Shown: piece by piece, positions 45,501 through 53,755 of the stretch | How positions within the stretch are numbered: the first letter of the stretch is position 1 | Layout: each line of letters begins with the position of its first letter | Source of the DNA: Kofleriaceae bacterium | GTDB lineage: Bacteria > Myxococcota_A > Polyangia > Haliangiales > Haliangiaceae | Assembly: GCA_025357755.1 (NCBI GenBank) | Contig: JANXOP010000395.1 | Location: 1 to 64,000 of the forward strand | Length of the DNA stretch: 64,000 nt | Direction: 5' to 3' | The notes under the pieces: generated by a model | What the model was told of the DNA's origin: nothing | Databases searched by the model: none | Seen by the model: only the letters and a program-made list of their open reading frames with translations | Made by a program: the position numbers and the translations under genes

Positions 45501-45936
45501 GGTCGTTCATCGCACGTTGACCGAGCCCCTCGCCGTGGTCGGGCGCGATCCCTTGCCAGCGCTGGTCGACGCTGCCGCGTTCGCACGCGAAGTCGAATTT
45601 GTTTATCCAATTCCCGGCGCGGCCACGCGCGGCCTGGTCAAGGGCTACATCGATGCGCTCGTCGCCTGGGACGACCAGCTCTGGGTGCTCGACTACAAGA
45701 GCGACGTGCTCCCCGGCGATCCGGTCCACTCGGCCGCGGATCACGCGCGATCGCACTACGCGATCCAGCAGCGCTTGTACGCGCTCGCGGCGGACCGCAT
45801 GCGCGGAGACCGGCAGGTCGCAGGGATGCTATTCGCTTTTATTCGCTACGGTGTCGTGGTCGCGATGCCCACCGACGACGGCAAGCTCGCCGATTGGACG
45901 TCCTGGCTCGCGCAGCTCCGCACGGAGGCCTCATGA
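42592..45936 (+). CDS. recB: Exodeoxyribonuclease V beta subunit (RecB helicase/nuclease)
   Basis: 1114 aa SF1A helicase fused to a PD-(D/E)XK nuclease: unwinds double-strand ends 3'-5' and degrades or nicks DNA until Chi. Walker A ASAGTGKT (residues about 23-30), motif Ia LVTFTDKAVAELR, DExx box MIDEFQDTD, motif III GDPKQAIYGFRGADV, motif V/VI VHKAKGLEAPYVF and YVALTRAK. The nuclease lies near the C-terminus: GLVKGYIDALV, then VLDYKSD (catalytic Asp/Lys) and YAIQQRLYALA. ATG overlaps the recC stop by 4 nt, and recD follows with the same overlap, so the subunits are made stoichiometrically. Confidence 0.95.
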   Translation: MTKVARPASLPATTDRFVVVEASAGTGKTYFLEHRVVDLVLAGAELGQILLVTFTDKAVAELRLRIRDLLDRLARTPSVSDASDAPTTWEIDDAARKRLRDAVTAFDYAPIFTIHGFCYRVLVEDAFAAQRLFEQTQVADEVAFDAAFTALLREKFANIAPDRDLLAAYLTRGDTVDKLRTLLLACARKDAPPRIAYTPDAAAQLGLALRTVFGTPAAREALIDKVAFKGNDKRNGPNWVEQIGQAVEEWDGSAASVFALCDAIRKNKKTEPGDKLLARVVKVPQLAPIAMVLKSALAMTSLDEVVAAVMLPQVLERISSDKAENGMFDYNDMLSLVREALHGPRGGDLAQRLRERTPWVMIDEFQDTDPVQWDIFRTVWMDDAAKGLTIVGDPKQAIYGFRGADVATYIGARDELLANGATRVDLDVNRRSTAPMVEAVNKILLADGISPLLDQAIRYDHPVSATGEIEMSGSRPPITVFQLTGQGRREESRQALAMAIGLEIEALRTTPPVWTSRGTQPAFTLGHCMVLTRTNSDSDGVAQALRARGLACALVEGDRLFETREAHELADVLAAVAAPRDRSARMRALRTRYFDVPWTDLMRVVDAPDHHPLIARLFDWAALASRRAYEALFRRLVEDSRYTERALVLGGGERAVINTWHLLELLLEEVARARCDLHELVTQLRRWITDGSELPDDRDVQRAETDSDAVRILTVHKAKGLEAPYVFLYGAASPPRASSVHTVREASGRTLVVGPQDESIQKQLVADADAENQRLAYVALTRAKVRMYVPRYPDDTVDPRSMYWSIQRCMAPLALRKDPLFELRDVALGTPPAPAAPPDALAGFEPPVPPVVNELVPIQGARAGLAMLSYTRLGKELDAAAIEPGELPVAIDPAEFDAEPASHIVVGFDELPPGIDSGLLLHDLLEQADLALAKRLPLLAWAAEPSVIEMIESCARERGIPPMFHAHAARVVHRTLTEPLAVVGRDPLPALVDAAAFAREVEFVYPIPGAATRGLVKGYIDALVAWDDQLWVLDYKSDVLPGDPVHSAADHARSHYAIQQRLYALAADRMRGDRQVAGMLFAFIRYGVVVAMPTDDGKLADWTSWLAQLRTEAS

Positions 45937-47927
45937 GTGCTCTGCATCCTCGCGGCACGTTGCGCGCACGCTTCGAAGGCACCGAACAAGATGCGGTGTT
46001 TCGCCGCCTCGGCCTCGGCGCGCGCGCCTGCGACCTGGGCGATGAAGGTCTCTACCTCGCCGAGGAGATCGTGGCCGCCGACAAGTGGTTCGGGGGGTCC
46101 GATCCCGAAGCGCTCGGCATCCTGGTGCTCGCGCTCATGATCGCGCAGCGCCAAGGCTCGAGCCGGCTGCCTCTCGATCCCTCACCGAAGGGACAGCTGC
46201 GTCAGCTCGTCAGCGAGATCCTTCACATCGCGGGTCACGACGGCGACGCCACGCGGATCCTCAAGCGAATCTCGTCGCTCACCGCGGCTCCGAGCTTCAA
46301 CTCCGTGATCGGTATCGGCGAGGCGCGCCTCCCGCTGATCGTCGACGACAAGTGCCTCTACACCGAGCGTGCGCGCTACCTCGAAGGTCGCGTCGCCGTG
46401 CGCCTCGCCGAGCGCCTCAGCTATGTCGCACCGAGCGCCGCACCCGATAACCTGCGCTTCCTCGCGGCAGCAACGCGCAAGACAGCCATCGTCGCGCCGG
46501 TGTCGCCGGTACGCGTCCTCGCGCCCGTGCTCGCAATCGACGCGACCGTCGAGCCCAAGCTCACCGAAGAGCAGCGTCGTGCCGTCGAGCTCGCGATCAG
46601 CGGCAAGCTCTCCGTCGTCACGGGCGGCCCTGGCACCGGCAAGACGCTCGTCGCCGCCGCGATCGTGCGCGGCTTCCAGCGCATGGGCATCACCGAAGTC
46701 GCCCTCGCCGCTCCCACCGGCAAAGCCGCCAACCGCTTGAGTGAAGTCATCGCGCGCGAGCTCGGCGAAGGTGGCCACGTCCCGGTCGCCCAAACCCTCC
46801 ACCGCCTCCTCGGATATCGCGGCCACGGCTTCGCCCATCACGCGCGCAGCCCCCTCCCGATCGGGGCCCTGATCGTCGATGAAGCCTCGATGATCGATCT
46901 CGAGCTCGTCGATGCCCTCCTCGATGCCCTCCCCGCCTCCGCGCCGCTCGTCTTGATCGGCGACGCCCACCAGCTCCCCGCGGTCGACGCCGGCCGGATC
47001 CTCGCCGATCTCGCCGATCCAGAGGGTGCCGCGTACGCGCGCGTCGCGATGCTCCACCACAGCCATCGCATGGACGCCGCCGACCCGCGTGGTCGCCAGG
47101 TCCTCGAAGCTGCCCAGGCGATCCATCGCGGCGAAGGTGCCGCTCTCTTCACCGCCAAGTCCCCGCTCGCCGCACCGCGCACGCCCGGCACCCTCACCTT
47201 CTCCGGTGTCGAGTGGGTCGACGCCGCGCGCGGCGCCGAAGTCGCACGCCAGACCACCGCGACCGTCTGGCACCACTTCGGTGGTCCCAAGGCCCAGGCG
47301 ATTGCGAACGACACCGTCTTCGAGTTCGTCGACGGCACCATCGTCGCCGACCAGGCCGCTGCCCTCGACGACCTCTGGCACCAGATCGGTCGCGCTCGCA
47401 TCCTCACCGCGACCCGCGGCCTCCCGACCGGCGCTCGCGCCCTCAACGCCCACCTCCACGAGCTCGCGCTCGACAACATGACCATCACCGGCAAGCCCGA
47501 GTTTGTCCCCGGCGAACCCGTCATGATCACCGCGAATGACTATCAGCGCGGCCTCTTCAATGGCGACCAAGGCATCATCATCCGCGCCGACGAGGGCACC
47601 GGTCACCACCGCTACCGCGCCGTCTTCCGCATCGGCACGCGCCTCGTCCCTTTCGCGATCGAGGCCCTGCGCGATCGCCTCGAGCTCGCGTGGGCGCTCA
47701 CGATCCACAAGAGCCAAGGCAGCGAGCTCGAGGCCGTCGCGATCATGCTCCCCGAAGACGACCTCCCTCTCGTCACCCGCGAGCTGCTCTACACCGGCAT
47801 CACGCGCGCGCGCTACTCGGTCGTCCTGTGCGGAACCCGCGCGGCCATCATCAAGGGCGCCGCTCGCGTCGCCCTCCGCCACTCCGGGCTCGCCGATCGC
47901 ATTCGCGCTACCTTGTCAGCCACGTGA
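45933..47927 (+). CDS. recD: Exodeoxyribonuclease V alpha subunit (RecD)
   Basis: 5'-3' SF1B helicase of RecBCD, 664 aa. ATG at 45933 overlaps the recB stop (ATGA). N-terminal domain as in RecD, then Walker A VTGGPGTGKT (residues about 225-234), motif Ia LAAPTGKAANRL, Walker B LIVDEASMIDLELV, motif III LIGDAHQLPAV, and C-terminal UvrD-like motifs NDYQRGLFNGDQG and ALTIHKSQGSELE, LLYTGITRAR. All helicase motifs are intact. The gene is followed by a small Cys-rich gene with a GTGA overlap, so the block recC-recB-recD plus the small gene is one translational unit. Confidence 0.96.
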   Translation: MSALHPRGTLRARFEGTEQDAVFRRLGLGARACDLGDEGLYLAEEIVAADKWFGGSDPEALGILVLALMIAQRQGSSRLPLDPSPKGQLRQLVSEILHIAGHDGDATRILKRISSLTAAPSFNSVIGIGEARLPLIVDDKCLYTERARYLEGRVAVRLAERLSYVAPSAAPDNLRFLAAATRKTAIVAPVSPVRVLAPVLAIDATVEPKLTEEQRRAVELAISGKLSVVTGGPGTGKTLVAAAIVRGFQRMGITEVALAAPTGKAANRLSEVIARELGEGGHVPVAQTLHRLLGYRGHGFAHHARSPLPIGALIVDEASMIDLELVDALLDALPASAPLVLIGDAHQLPAVDAGRILADLADPEGAAYARVAMLHHSHRMDAADPRGRQVLEAAQAIHRGEGAALFTAKSPLAAPRTPGTLTFSGVEWVDAARGAEVARQTTATVWHHFGGPKAQAIANDTVFEFVDGTIVADQAAALDDLWHQIGRARILTATRGLPTGARALNAHLHELALDNMTITGKPEFVPGEPVMITANDYQRGLFNGDQGIIIRADEGTGHHRYRAVFRIGTRLVPFAIEALRDRLELAWALTIHKSQGSELEAVAIMLPEDDLPLVTRELLYTGITRARYSVVLCGTRAAIIKGAARVALRHSGLADRIRATLSAT

Positions 47928-48118
47928 CCGCAGTCGACTGCCCGCACACCGATCGCCGCGAAGGCCTCTGCACCGCCTGCGGCGACTGTCTGCACGAGGT
48001 CATCTTGAACGGCGCCTGCTTCATCTGCGGTACGACGGACCTCGATCCGATCGCGCTCTCGCCGAAGAAGCTGCCCGCGCTCATTCCTGCGGATCAGCTC
48101 GCGCGCAAGAAGTCGTAG
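47924..48118 (+). CDS. Small Cys-rich (zinc-ribbon-like) protein, 64 aa
   Basis: GTG start overlaps the recD stop by 4 nt (GTGA). The reading frame holds CPHTDRREGLCTACGDCLHE and CFICGTTD: six Cys and two His, in an arrangement compatible with one or two zinc sites. The C-terminus is basic (QLARKKS). A plain zinc-binding accessory role is likely, perhaps DNA contact or protein stability. It could be a RecBCD accessory factor or an independent protein that profits from the operon; nothing in the sequence decides. The tight overlap and the clean Cys pattern make it a real gene. Confidence 0.7.
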   Translation: MTAVDCPHTDRREGLCTACGDCLHEVILNGACFICGTTDLDPIALSPKKLPALIPADQLARKKS

Positions 48119-48310
48119 GTTCGATCGCTGGTCGGGGCGCGCGCAGCGCAGGCTCGGGACCGCCGAAAACGAGAACACCCCACGGCCGCGTCGTTGCCTC
48201 GATGGCGGCGCTCCTTCGAGCGACCGCCCGTGGAACGTTGCCGATCGCGCGCCCCGAACACGTGAGTGCGGCGGACGTCGTGATGCCGAGGTTGCCGGTT
48301 CGGCTCGTCG

Positions 48311-49591
48311 TCAGGATCCGCGCGCGCGGTTCTTCTTCGCACCGTGATGCGCGAGCGTGCGATCGATCGTGAGCAAGAACGCGCGGATCGATTTATCGAG
48401 TGCGGGCTTCGGCGTGTCTTCGATCTGGGTGTGAGACACGCCTGGACTCGACATCGCGAACACCATCGCGGTCGGCACGATCGCCGCCATCTCGGCCGCA
48501 TCGTGGAGCGGCCCCGACGGGAGCTCCGGCGCACTGCCCGAGACCTCCTTGACGGCATCGCGCACGAAGCCCATCAAGGTCTCGTCGAACGGACGTGGCG
48601 TGATGCTGATCAGCGGGCTCCAGCTGACCTTGACGAGATGCTTCTTCGCGGCGGCCTTCGCGGCGGCCTTTGCATCGGCGAGCATCTTCCGGAGCACCTT
48701 GCCATCGAGTGCGCGCAGGTCGATCGAGATCTCCGTCGAGCCAGGCACCGCGGTAACGAAGTTCGGTTCGACCTTCACCACGCCACAGGTGGCGACGACG
48801 CGCGTGCGCGGTGTCTTCCCGGAGTATTCGATGCTGATCGCACGACACGCGAGCGCGAACTCCGCGGCCGCGAGGAAGGCGTCCTTGCGCAAGTGGATCG
48901 GCGCCGCACCCGAATGCGCCGCCTGCCCGACAAACTTCAAGGTGTAGCGCTCGACCCCCATCGTCCCGAGCACGACACCGACCGGCTTACCGATCTCCTG
49001 AAGGACCGGACCCTGTTCGATGTGGAGCTCGAGGTACGCGACCGCATCGAGCTTCTGGAAGTACTTCGCGGCGGTCATCATGCCGGCGAGCGTGATGCCG
49101 TTCTCGGCGAGCGCGTCGGGGAGCTTCACACCCGCTCGATCGACGAGGTGCGCGAGCTCGCCCTTCGCATCGAGCGCCCCTGCCGAGGCTGCCGAACCCG
49201 TGAGGCTTCGCCCGAACCGCGCGCCTTCTTCATCGGCCCAATCGACGAGGTGGATCGTGAGCGCTGGCGTGCCGTGCTCCATGACCACGCGCAGGGCTTC
49301 GAGCCCGGCGAGCACCCCGAGACACCCGTCGAGCCAACCGCCGCCCGGAACCGAATCGAGGTGGCTGCCGAGCACCAAGCTCTTCGACGAGGCACCCTTC
49401 ACGGTCGCCCACAGATTGCCTGCGCCGTCGCGCTCTGGCGTGATGCCGAGCTCGGCGAGCTTGCCGGTGAACCACTCGCGCGTCTTGCGCCAGGTCGGGC
49501 CCCACGCGACCCGCTGCGCTCCGCGCTTGTCGGAGGTGAGTGCAGCGAGCTCTTCGAGATCGGCGATGACGCGAGCAGAGGATCTATTCAT
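48311..49591 (-). CDS. M20-family amidohydrolase (hydantoinase/carbamoylase type)
   Basis: Zinc-dependent hydrolase of about 426 aa, from the group that includes allantoate amidohydrolase, N-carbamoyl-L-amino acid hydrolase and beta-ureidopropionase. Metal-site motifs: GSHLDSVPGGGWLDG (His/Asp), DWADEEGARFG (Glu), LELHIEQGPVL and the lid-domain QAAHSGAAPIHLRKDA. C-terminal HDAAEMA and VSHTQIED carry the last metal ligand. The exact substrate is not predictable. ATG at 49591 overlaps the stop of the upstream GST-like gene by 4 nt. An upstream in-frame extension is rejected because it overlaps that gene. Confidence 0.9.
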   Translation of the reverse strand: MNRSSARVIADLEELAALTSDKRGAQRVAWGPTWRKTREWFTGKLAELGITPERDGAGNLWATVKGASSKSLVLGSHLDSVPGGGWLDGCLGVLAGLEALRVVMEHGTPALTIHLVDWADEEGARFGRSLTGSAASAGALDAKGELAHLVDRAGVKLPDALAENGITLAGMMTAAKYFQKLDAVAYLELHIEQGPVLQEIGKPVGVVLGTMGVERYTLKFVGQAAHSGAAPIHLRKDAFLAAAEFALACRAISIEYSGKTPRTRVVATCGVVKVEPNFVTAVPGSTEISIDLRALDGKVLRKMLADAKAAAKAAAKKHLVKVSWSPLISITPRPFDETLMGFVRDAVKEVSGSAPELPSGPLHDAAEMAAIVPTAMVFAMSSPGVSHTQIEDTPKPALDKSIRAFLLTIDRTLAHHGAKKNRARGS

Positions 49592-50271
49592 GAGGCGTAC
49601 GTCGAACGGAGGTAGCGCACGATATCCCGCGATTCGAACATCTGGGTCTGGGTATTCGGATCTTCGAGATACGGAACCTGAACTTTGCCGGCGCGCTCGA
49701 GCAATGCAGGCCGGCTCGGACTCTCGCGACCCACGTTGTGGAGGACGTACGAGAGCTCGAGCTCGCACAGCACCTCGCGCACGCGGCGCGCGTACGGAGA
49801 GCCCTCGAACGACCACAACTCGAGCGGCTTTGCGGGCGCCTTGCTCGGCCGTGCGCTCCCACCATTGCCCGCACGGACGAGCGAGGCCAAGCTCGAGGTC
49901 GCCGTCGTGACCGGCCCCAGCCGGAGCCCGAGCGGCGCCGGTCCCGTGCCGTAGTGGTTGTAGAGGTGCGCGACGATCGCATCGGACTCGTACAGCACCG
50001 CATCGTGGTTCTTATCGACGAGCAGCGGAAACTGCGGCTTGCCGCCGAGCGCGCTTGCTTCGGGGCGAAACCGCGCACCACCGTGTGGCGACGGTTTCAC
50101 GAGGACCTCGAGATCGAGCATCGTGAGGGCCTCGCGCACCTTGCGGCAAAACGGGCAGGCCTCGAAGTCGTAGAGCTCGAGCTGGACGACGGGCCGGGGC
50201 CCGATCGCACCTACGCGGAAGCCCGACGGAAACCTGACTGCACTCGCGATCGTGGATGGAACGATGAACAT
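49588..50271 (-). CDS. Tandem thioredoxin-fold (GST N-domain/glutaredoxin-like) protein
   Basis: 227 aa with two similar thioredoxin-fold domains. Domain 1 (about 31-110): LELYDFEACPFCRKVREAL with a CxxC active site, FPLLVDKN (cis-Pro) and LYESDAIVAHL. Domain 2 (about 150-225): LELWSFEGSPYARRVREVL, where CxxC is replaced by SxxA, VPYLEDPNT and MFESRDIVRYL. So one domain keeps a redox centre and the other keeps only the glutathione-binding fold. A helical GST C-domain is absent. Similar double-domain proteins occur in plants and cyanobacteria. Translationally coupled to the downstream amidohydrolase. Confidence 0.85.
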   Translation of the reverse strand: MFIVPSTIASAVRFPSGFRVGAIGPRPVVQLELYDFEACPFCRKVREALTMLDLEVLVKPSPHGGARFRPEASALGGKPQFPLLVDKNHDAVLYESDAIVAHLYNHYGTGPAPLGLRLGPVTTATSSLASLVRAGNGGSARPSKAPAKPLELWSFEGSPYARRVREVLCELELSYVLHNVGRESPSRPALLERAGKVQVPYLEDPNTQTQMFESRDIVRYLRSTYAS

Positions 50272-50310
50272 GCGTTTGTCCTGACAATGCCCTGCGCGAC
50301 CACCGCTGAC

Positions 50311-51207
50311 TCAGGCGTTGGCTCCCTCGCGGTCAACCGCGATGCCCATCGCGTTCATGCCCTTGTCGACGAAGACGGTCGCGCCCGTGATGCCGCTCGC
50401 GAGCGGGCTGCACAAGAACGCCGCGGTCGTGCCGACTTCGCGCGCCGTGATCGCTTCGGTCAGAGGTGCGTTGCGCTTGGCATAGTCGACCATCTGGTCG
50501 ATGAAGCCGATCGCGGACGCGGCACGCGACGCATACGCTCCGGCCGAGATCACGTTGACGCGATGACCCCACTTGCGACCGGCTTCGAACGCGAGCGTCC
50601 GGGTGTCGGACTCGAGCGCCGCTTTGGCCGACGACATACCGCCCCCATAGCCCGGAATCACCCGCTCGCTCGCCATGTACGTGAGCGACACGAACGCGCC
50701 GTTCGGGCGCATCACCGGGCCGAAGTGCTGGACCATCGAGACCATGGAGTACGCCGAAGCCGAGACCGCCGAGAGGTACCCCTTGCGCGAGGTCTCGAGC
50801 ATCGGCTTCTTCACTTCACTTCCGTTCGCGAGCGAATGGACGACGATATCGATCGGGCCCGCGGCCGCGACCTGCGCGGCGAGGCCACTGATCGTGAAGT
50901 CGCCATTGTCGCGATAGCGCCGGCTATCGCGGAGCTCGGCTGGAACATCTTCCATCTTGTCGAACTCGGCATCGAGCGCATAGACGTGCGCGAGCTCGAA
51001 CTTGCCACCGCTGGCGAGCTGCATGGATTCGTCGAACTTGCCGCGCGCGAGCAGCGTCTTGAAGATGCCGAGGGCCGGCGGCCAGCCCGCGATCGACACC
51101 GTGGCGCCCGCTTCTGCGAGTGCTTTTGCGATCGCGAAGCCCAGGCCGACGTCGTCAGCGACACCCGCGACGAGCGCGTGTTTGCCGGTCAGATCGATGC
51201 TCAACAT
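50311..51207 (-). CDS. fabI: Enoyl-[acyl-carrier-protein] reductase (FabI, plant-like)
   Basis: NADH-dependent last reduction of each fatty-acid elongation cycle, acting on trans-2-enoyl-ACP. SDR fold: [20 protein letters not shown] (cofactor loop), [15 protein letters not shown], and active site with [20 protein letters not shown] (Tyr and Lys of the Y-x6-x-K type). An insertion around residues 45-80 ([16 protein letters not shown]) marks the longer, plant/cyanobacterial-like form. Start ATG at 51207 fits the family; ATGs at 51219 and 51249 are in frame. The gene precedes the tandem thioredoxin-fold gene by about 40 nt. Confidence 0.95.
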   Translation of the reverse strand: MLSIDLTGKHALVAGVADDVGLGFAIAKALAEAGATVSIAGWPPALGIFKTLLARGKFDESMQLASGGKFELAHVYALDAEFDKMEDVPAELRDSRRYRDNGDFTISGLAAQVAAAGPIDIVVHSLANGSEVKKPMLETSRKGYLSAVSASAYSMVSMVQHFGPVMRPNGAFVSLTYMASERVIPGYGGGMSSAKAALESDTRTLAFEAGRKWGHRVNVISAGAYASRAASAIGFIDQMVDYAKRNAPLTEAITAREVGTTAAFLCSPLASGITGATVFVDKGMNAMGIAVDREGANA

Positions 51208-51310
51208 GGAGCCGGTCATCTCGCGAATTCGCGGGGTTGGCAAGAGCACGTGGCCGTCGCGGCCCGGATCCTCCTGCGTCGGCCTCCGAATCGTGCGCTA
51301 AGCTCGCAGC

Positions 51311-52309
51311 GTGCGACAACGATTGATGCGCGCGGCAGCGCGCGGTGCGATGGCAACCGGCTGGTTCGTGAGGCTCGTGGGTCGTAAGCGCCAAAAGGGC
51401 GGCGACAGCAAGCTCGATCCGCAGGTCGCCGCGGCGCTCGAGTTCGAGCGGATCGCGAAGCTTCCCGCCCTGGATTCGATGGAGCCGGCGGCCGCGCGGC
51501 GCTACGCCGAGCAGGGGATGTCGCCGCTCGAGGTCGAGCCGATCGCGATGGCCGAGGTGATCGATGCGCCCGCGGGCGGCGTGCCGGTGAGGAGCTACGT
51601 GCCGCACGATGCAGGCCCGCACTGGATCGTCTACTTCCACGGTGGCGGCGGCGTGATCGGTTCGGTCAACGCCTCGGACGCGACGACGCGCTACATCGCC
51701 GAGCGGACGAAATGCACGGTCGCCTCCGTCGAATATCGGCTCGGTCCAGAGCACAAACATCCTGCGGCGATCGAGGACGCATGCGCTGCCTACGCCGCCC
51801 TCGTTGCTCGGCTTCCAGCAGGCGCGAAGGTCGCCGTCGCTGGCGATAGCTTCGGTGGCTTTCTCGCGGCGCATGTCGAGCACTGGGCACCCGCGCATGG
51901 AGTCCGCAGGCCGGACGTCCAGTGCTTGATCTATCCGGTCGTCGATCTGCGGTTGGTCTCGCCGTCGATCGAGCGGCTCGGCACGGGCTACCTGCTCACC
52001 AAATCGATCGTCCACTGGATGATCGGCCACTACATGCACGACGACGATAGCCGGGAGGATGCCTCGCCGTGGTTCTGGACGGACCTGCAGGGCTCGGCTC
52101 CCGCGATCGTCGCGACGGCGGGCTACGATCCGCTCGTCGACGAGGGAGATGGATGGGCGGAGCGACTGTTGGCCGCCGGGACGCCGGTTCGCCACCGCCG
52201 GTCCCCCTCGCTCGTCCACGGCTACCTATCGCTGGCCGGTGCGGTGACTGCCGCGCGCCGAGCGACCGATGAGGTTTGCAGCGATTTAGTGCAGTTACTG
52301 GCGGTCTGA
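51311..52309 (+). CDS. Alpha/beta-hydrolase esterase, hormone-sensitive-lipase family
   Basis: Serine hydrolase of 332 aa (GTG start at 51311). Oxyanion-hole motif HGGGGVIGS; nucleophile Ser in AVAGDSFGGFLA; catalytic Asp in GYDPLVDEGDGWA; catalytic His in LVHGYLSLAGA. The HSL-group loop after the oxyanion hole reads NASDATTRYIAERT. Likely a carboxylesterase or lipase of short-chain esters; the exact substrate is unknown. There is no signal peptide. It is divergent from fabI (about 100 nt), which allows a shared control region. The next gene starts 12 nt after its stop. Confidence 0.92.
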   Translation: MRQRLMRAAARGAMATGWFVRLVGRKRQKGGDSKLDPQVAAALEFERIAKLPALDSMEPAAARRYAEQGMSPLEVEPIAMAEVIDAPAGGVPVRSYVPHDAGPHWIVYFHGGGGVIGSVNASDATTRYIAERTKCTVASVEYRLGPEHKHPAAIEDACAAYAALVARLPAGAKVAVAGDSFGGFLAAHVEHWAPAHGVRRPDVQCLIYPVVDLRLVSPSIERLGTGYLLTKSIVHWMIGHYMHDDDSREDASPWFWTDLQGSAPAIVATAGYDPLVDEGDGWAERLLAAGTPVRHRRSPSLVHGYLSLAGAVTAARRATDEVCSDLVQLLAV

Positions 52310-52321
52310 TACGATCTCGGC

Positions 52322-53755
52322 GTGCACGTTCTGATCGCGGTCGCTGACGTCGGATCGGGGGTGCAGCTCGAAGAGGCCCTCAATCGCGCCGGCGTGTCCG
52401 CGAAGTGGGACGCGTCGCAGACCGACGGTCCCTCCAACGCGCCGACCTGCGAGGTCGTGCTGCTCGATGCCGACTATCTCGGTGCGCGACTCGCCGAGGT
52501 CGCGAATGCCTGGCGCGACCACCTCATGGTGCCCGGCGTGGTCGCGATCGGCAACTCGAACGATGCGCGCGCGTACGCGCCACGCGCGCGCGTGACGCTG
52601 CTCTCGACGAGCGCGAAGACCACGACGCTAACGACCGCCATCGCCGAAGCCGCGAAACTCCGGCTCGCGACTGGCATGCGGTGGGCGGTGATGCGCGCTG
52701 CACTCCGCTTGCCGCCGATCGAGAACACGATCGAGCAGTGGCCCGCGACGCTGCTCCACGCCCGCAGCGTCGATCTCGAGGTCGCGCGATCAGCGCTGCG
52801 CTGGCATGTCCAGCACTACGCGACGCCGACGTTGCTCCTCGAACAGCTCTATCAGGAGCGCATCCTCACCGTGCCCGAGCTCGAGACGATCGCGCACGCG
52901 GATGGCACCAAGACGGTCCAGACGCTCGTCAAGACCGGTCCGCTCGACCCATCGAAGACCGCGAAGCTACTCTGGATGCTCACCTCGCTCGGCGCGATCG
53001 TCGTCACGCCCGAGGTTCACGATCCGGTCACGCCAGCGCGGCGCTCGCTCGACGAGATTCGCAAGCATCTGCGCGCACGCGTGAACCGCCTCGAGCGATC
53101 GACCTACTTCGATGTCCTCGAGATCACGCCGCTCGCCGAGTATGCCGAGATCGAGGCTTCGTATCGCCTGCTCGGTTCGCGCTACTCGCCGCAGGCGTTG
53201 CAGCGCTACGATCTTGCCGAGCTCGTCAATCACATCAAGGCGACCTGGGACTTGATCGAGAAGGCGCGCACCGTGCTCGTCGACGACGCGCACCGCGGCC
53301 GCTACACCGATTACCTGCGCCAGCACCTCGCGACGCTGCGCACCGAGTGGGCGATCGACACGCGCGACTCGCAAGCCGCAGCCGCCGCGTTCATGGTGGG
53401 CCAGGCCGCGCTCGGTGAAGGTGATGCGCACAAAGCGATGGGGCACTTCGCGAAGGCCGCACGCCTTCATGCCGGCCACCCCGACTACGAAGCGACGCTC
53501 GCGTGGGTGAGATTCCGGGTCCAGGTTGCCTCGGGACGCGATCCGAAGGAGATGGCGATCCTCGAGCGCAAGGCGGTCGAGGGCTACCTGGTTGGTTGCA
53601 GACCCTGGCCGCGCGCCCTCGTCGCACTCGCCCTGCTCTGCTCGGCAGGGGGCGACGCGGATTCGGCCCGCTGGCACCTCGCGATCGCGTTGTCGATCGA
53701 TCCGAATGTCCCGGCTGCCGCACAGCTCGCCCAGCGGCTAGGCTTACGCAAATGA
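52322..53755 (+). CDS. REC-like / degenerate J-domain / TPR protein
   Basis: 477 aa, cytoplasmic, GTG start. Residues 1-110 look like a receiver fold (HVLIAVADVGSGVQLEEAL, VVLLDADYLG). Residues about 150-235 resemble a winged-helix or DUF4388-like module. Residues about 265-335 align with a DnaJ J-domain (YFDVLEITPLAEYAEIEASY, then DAHRGRYTDYL), but the HPD tripeptide needed for Hsp70 stimulation is replaced by RYSPQ, so it is a J-like scaffold. The C-terminus is TPR-like (AAFMVGQAALGEGDAHKAM; SARWHLAIALSIDPN). Such architectures are typical of myxobacterial signalling proteins. The next gene starts inside its stop codon (ATGA). Confidence 0.82.
   Translation: MHVLIAVADVGSGVQLEEALNRAGVSAKWDASQTDGPSNAPTCEVVLLDADYLGARLAEVANAWRDHLMVPGVVAIGNSNDARAYAPRARVTLLSTSAKTTTLTTAIAEAAKLRLATGMRWAVMRAALRLPPIENTIEQWPATLLHARSVDLEVARSALRWHVQHYATPTLLLEQLYQERILTVPELETIAHADGTKTVQTLVKTGPLDPSKTAKLLWMLTSLGAIVVTPEVHDPVTPARRSLDEIRKHLRARVNRLERSTYFDVLEITPLAEYAEIEASYRLLGSRYSPQALQRYDLAELVNHIKATWDLIEKARTVLVDDAHRGRYTDYLRQHLATLRTEWAIDTRDSQAAAAAFMVGQAALGEGDAHKAMGHFAKAARLHAGHPDYEATLAWVRFRVQVASGRDPKEMAILERKAVEGYLVGCRPWPRALVALALLCSAGGDADSARWHLAIALSIDPNVPAAAQLAQRLGLRK

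Noticed and set aside
42463-45756. 1097-codon minus-strand frame opposite recB
   Set aside because: Arg/Asp/Ala/Glu-rich antisense translation with no domain; recB on the plus strand has all helicase and nuclease motifs.
39194-48118. Antiphage defence island
   Set aside because: The cluster is an ordinary RecBCD operon with all motifs; no restriction, abortive-infection or other defence genes adjoin it.
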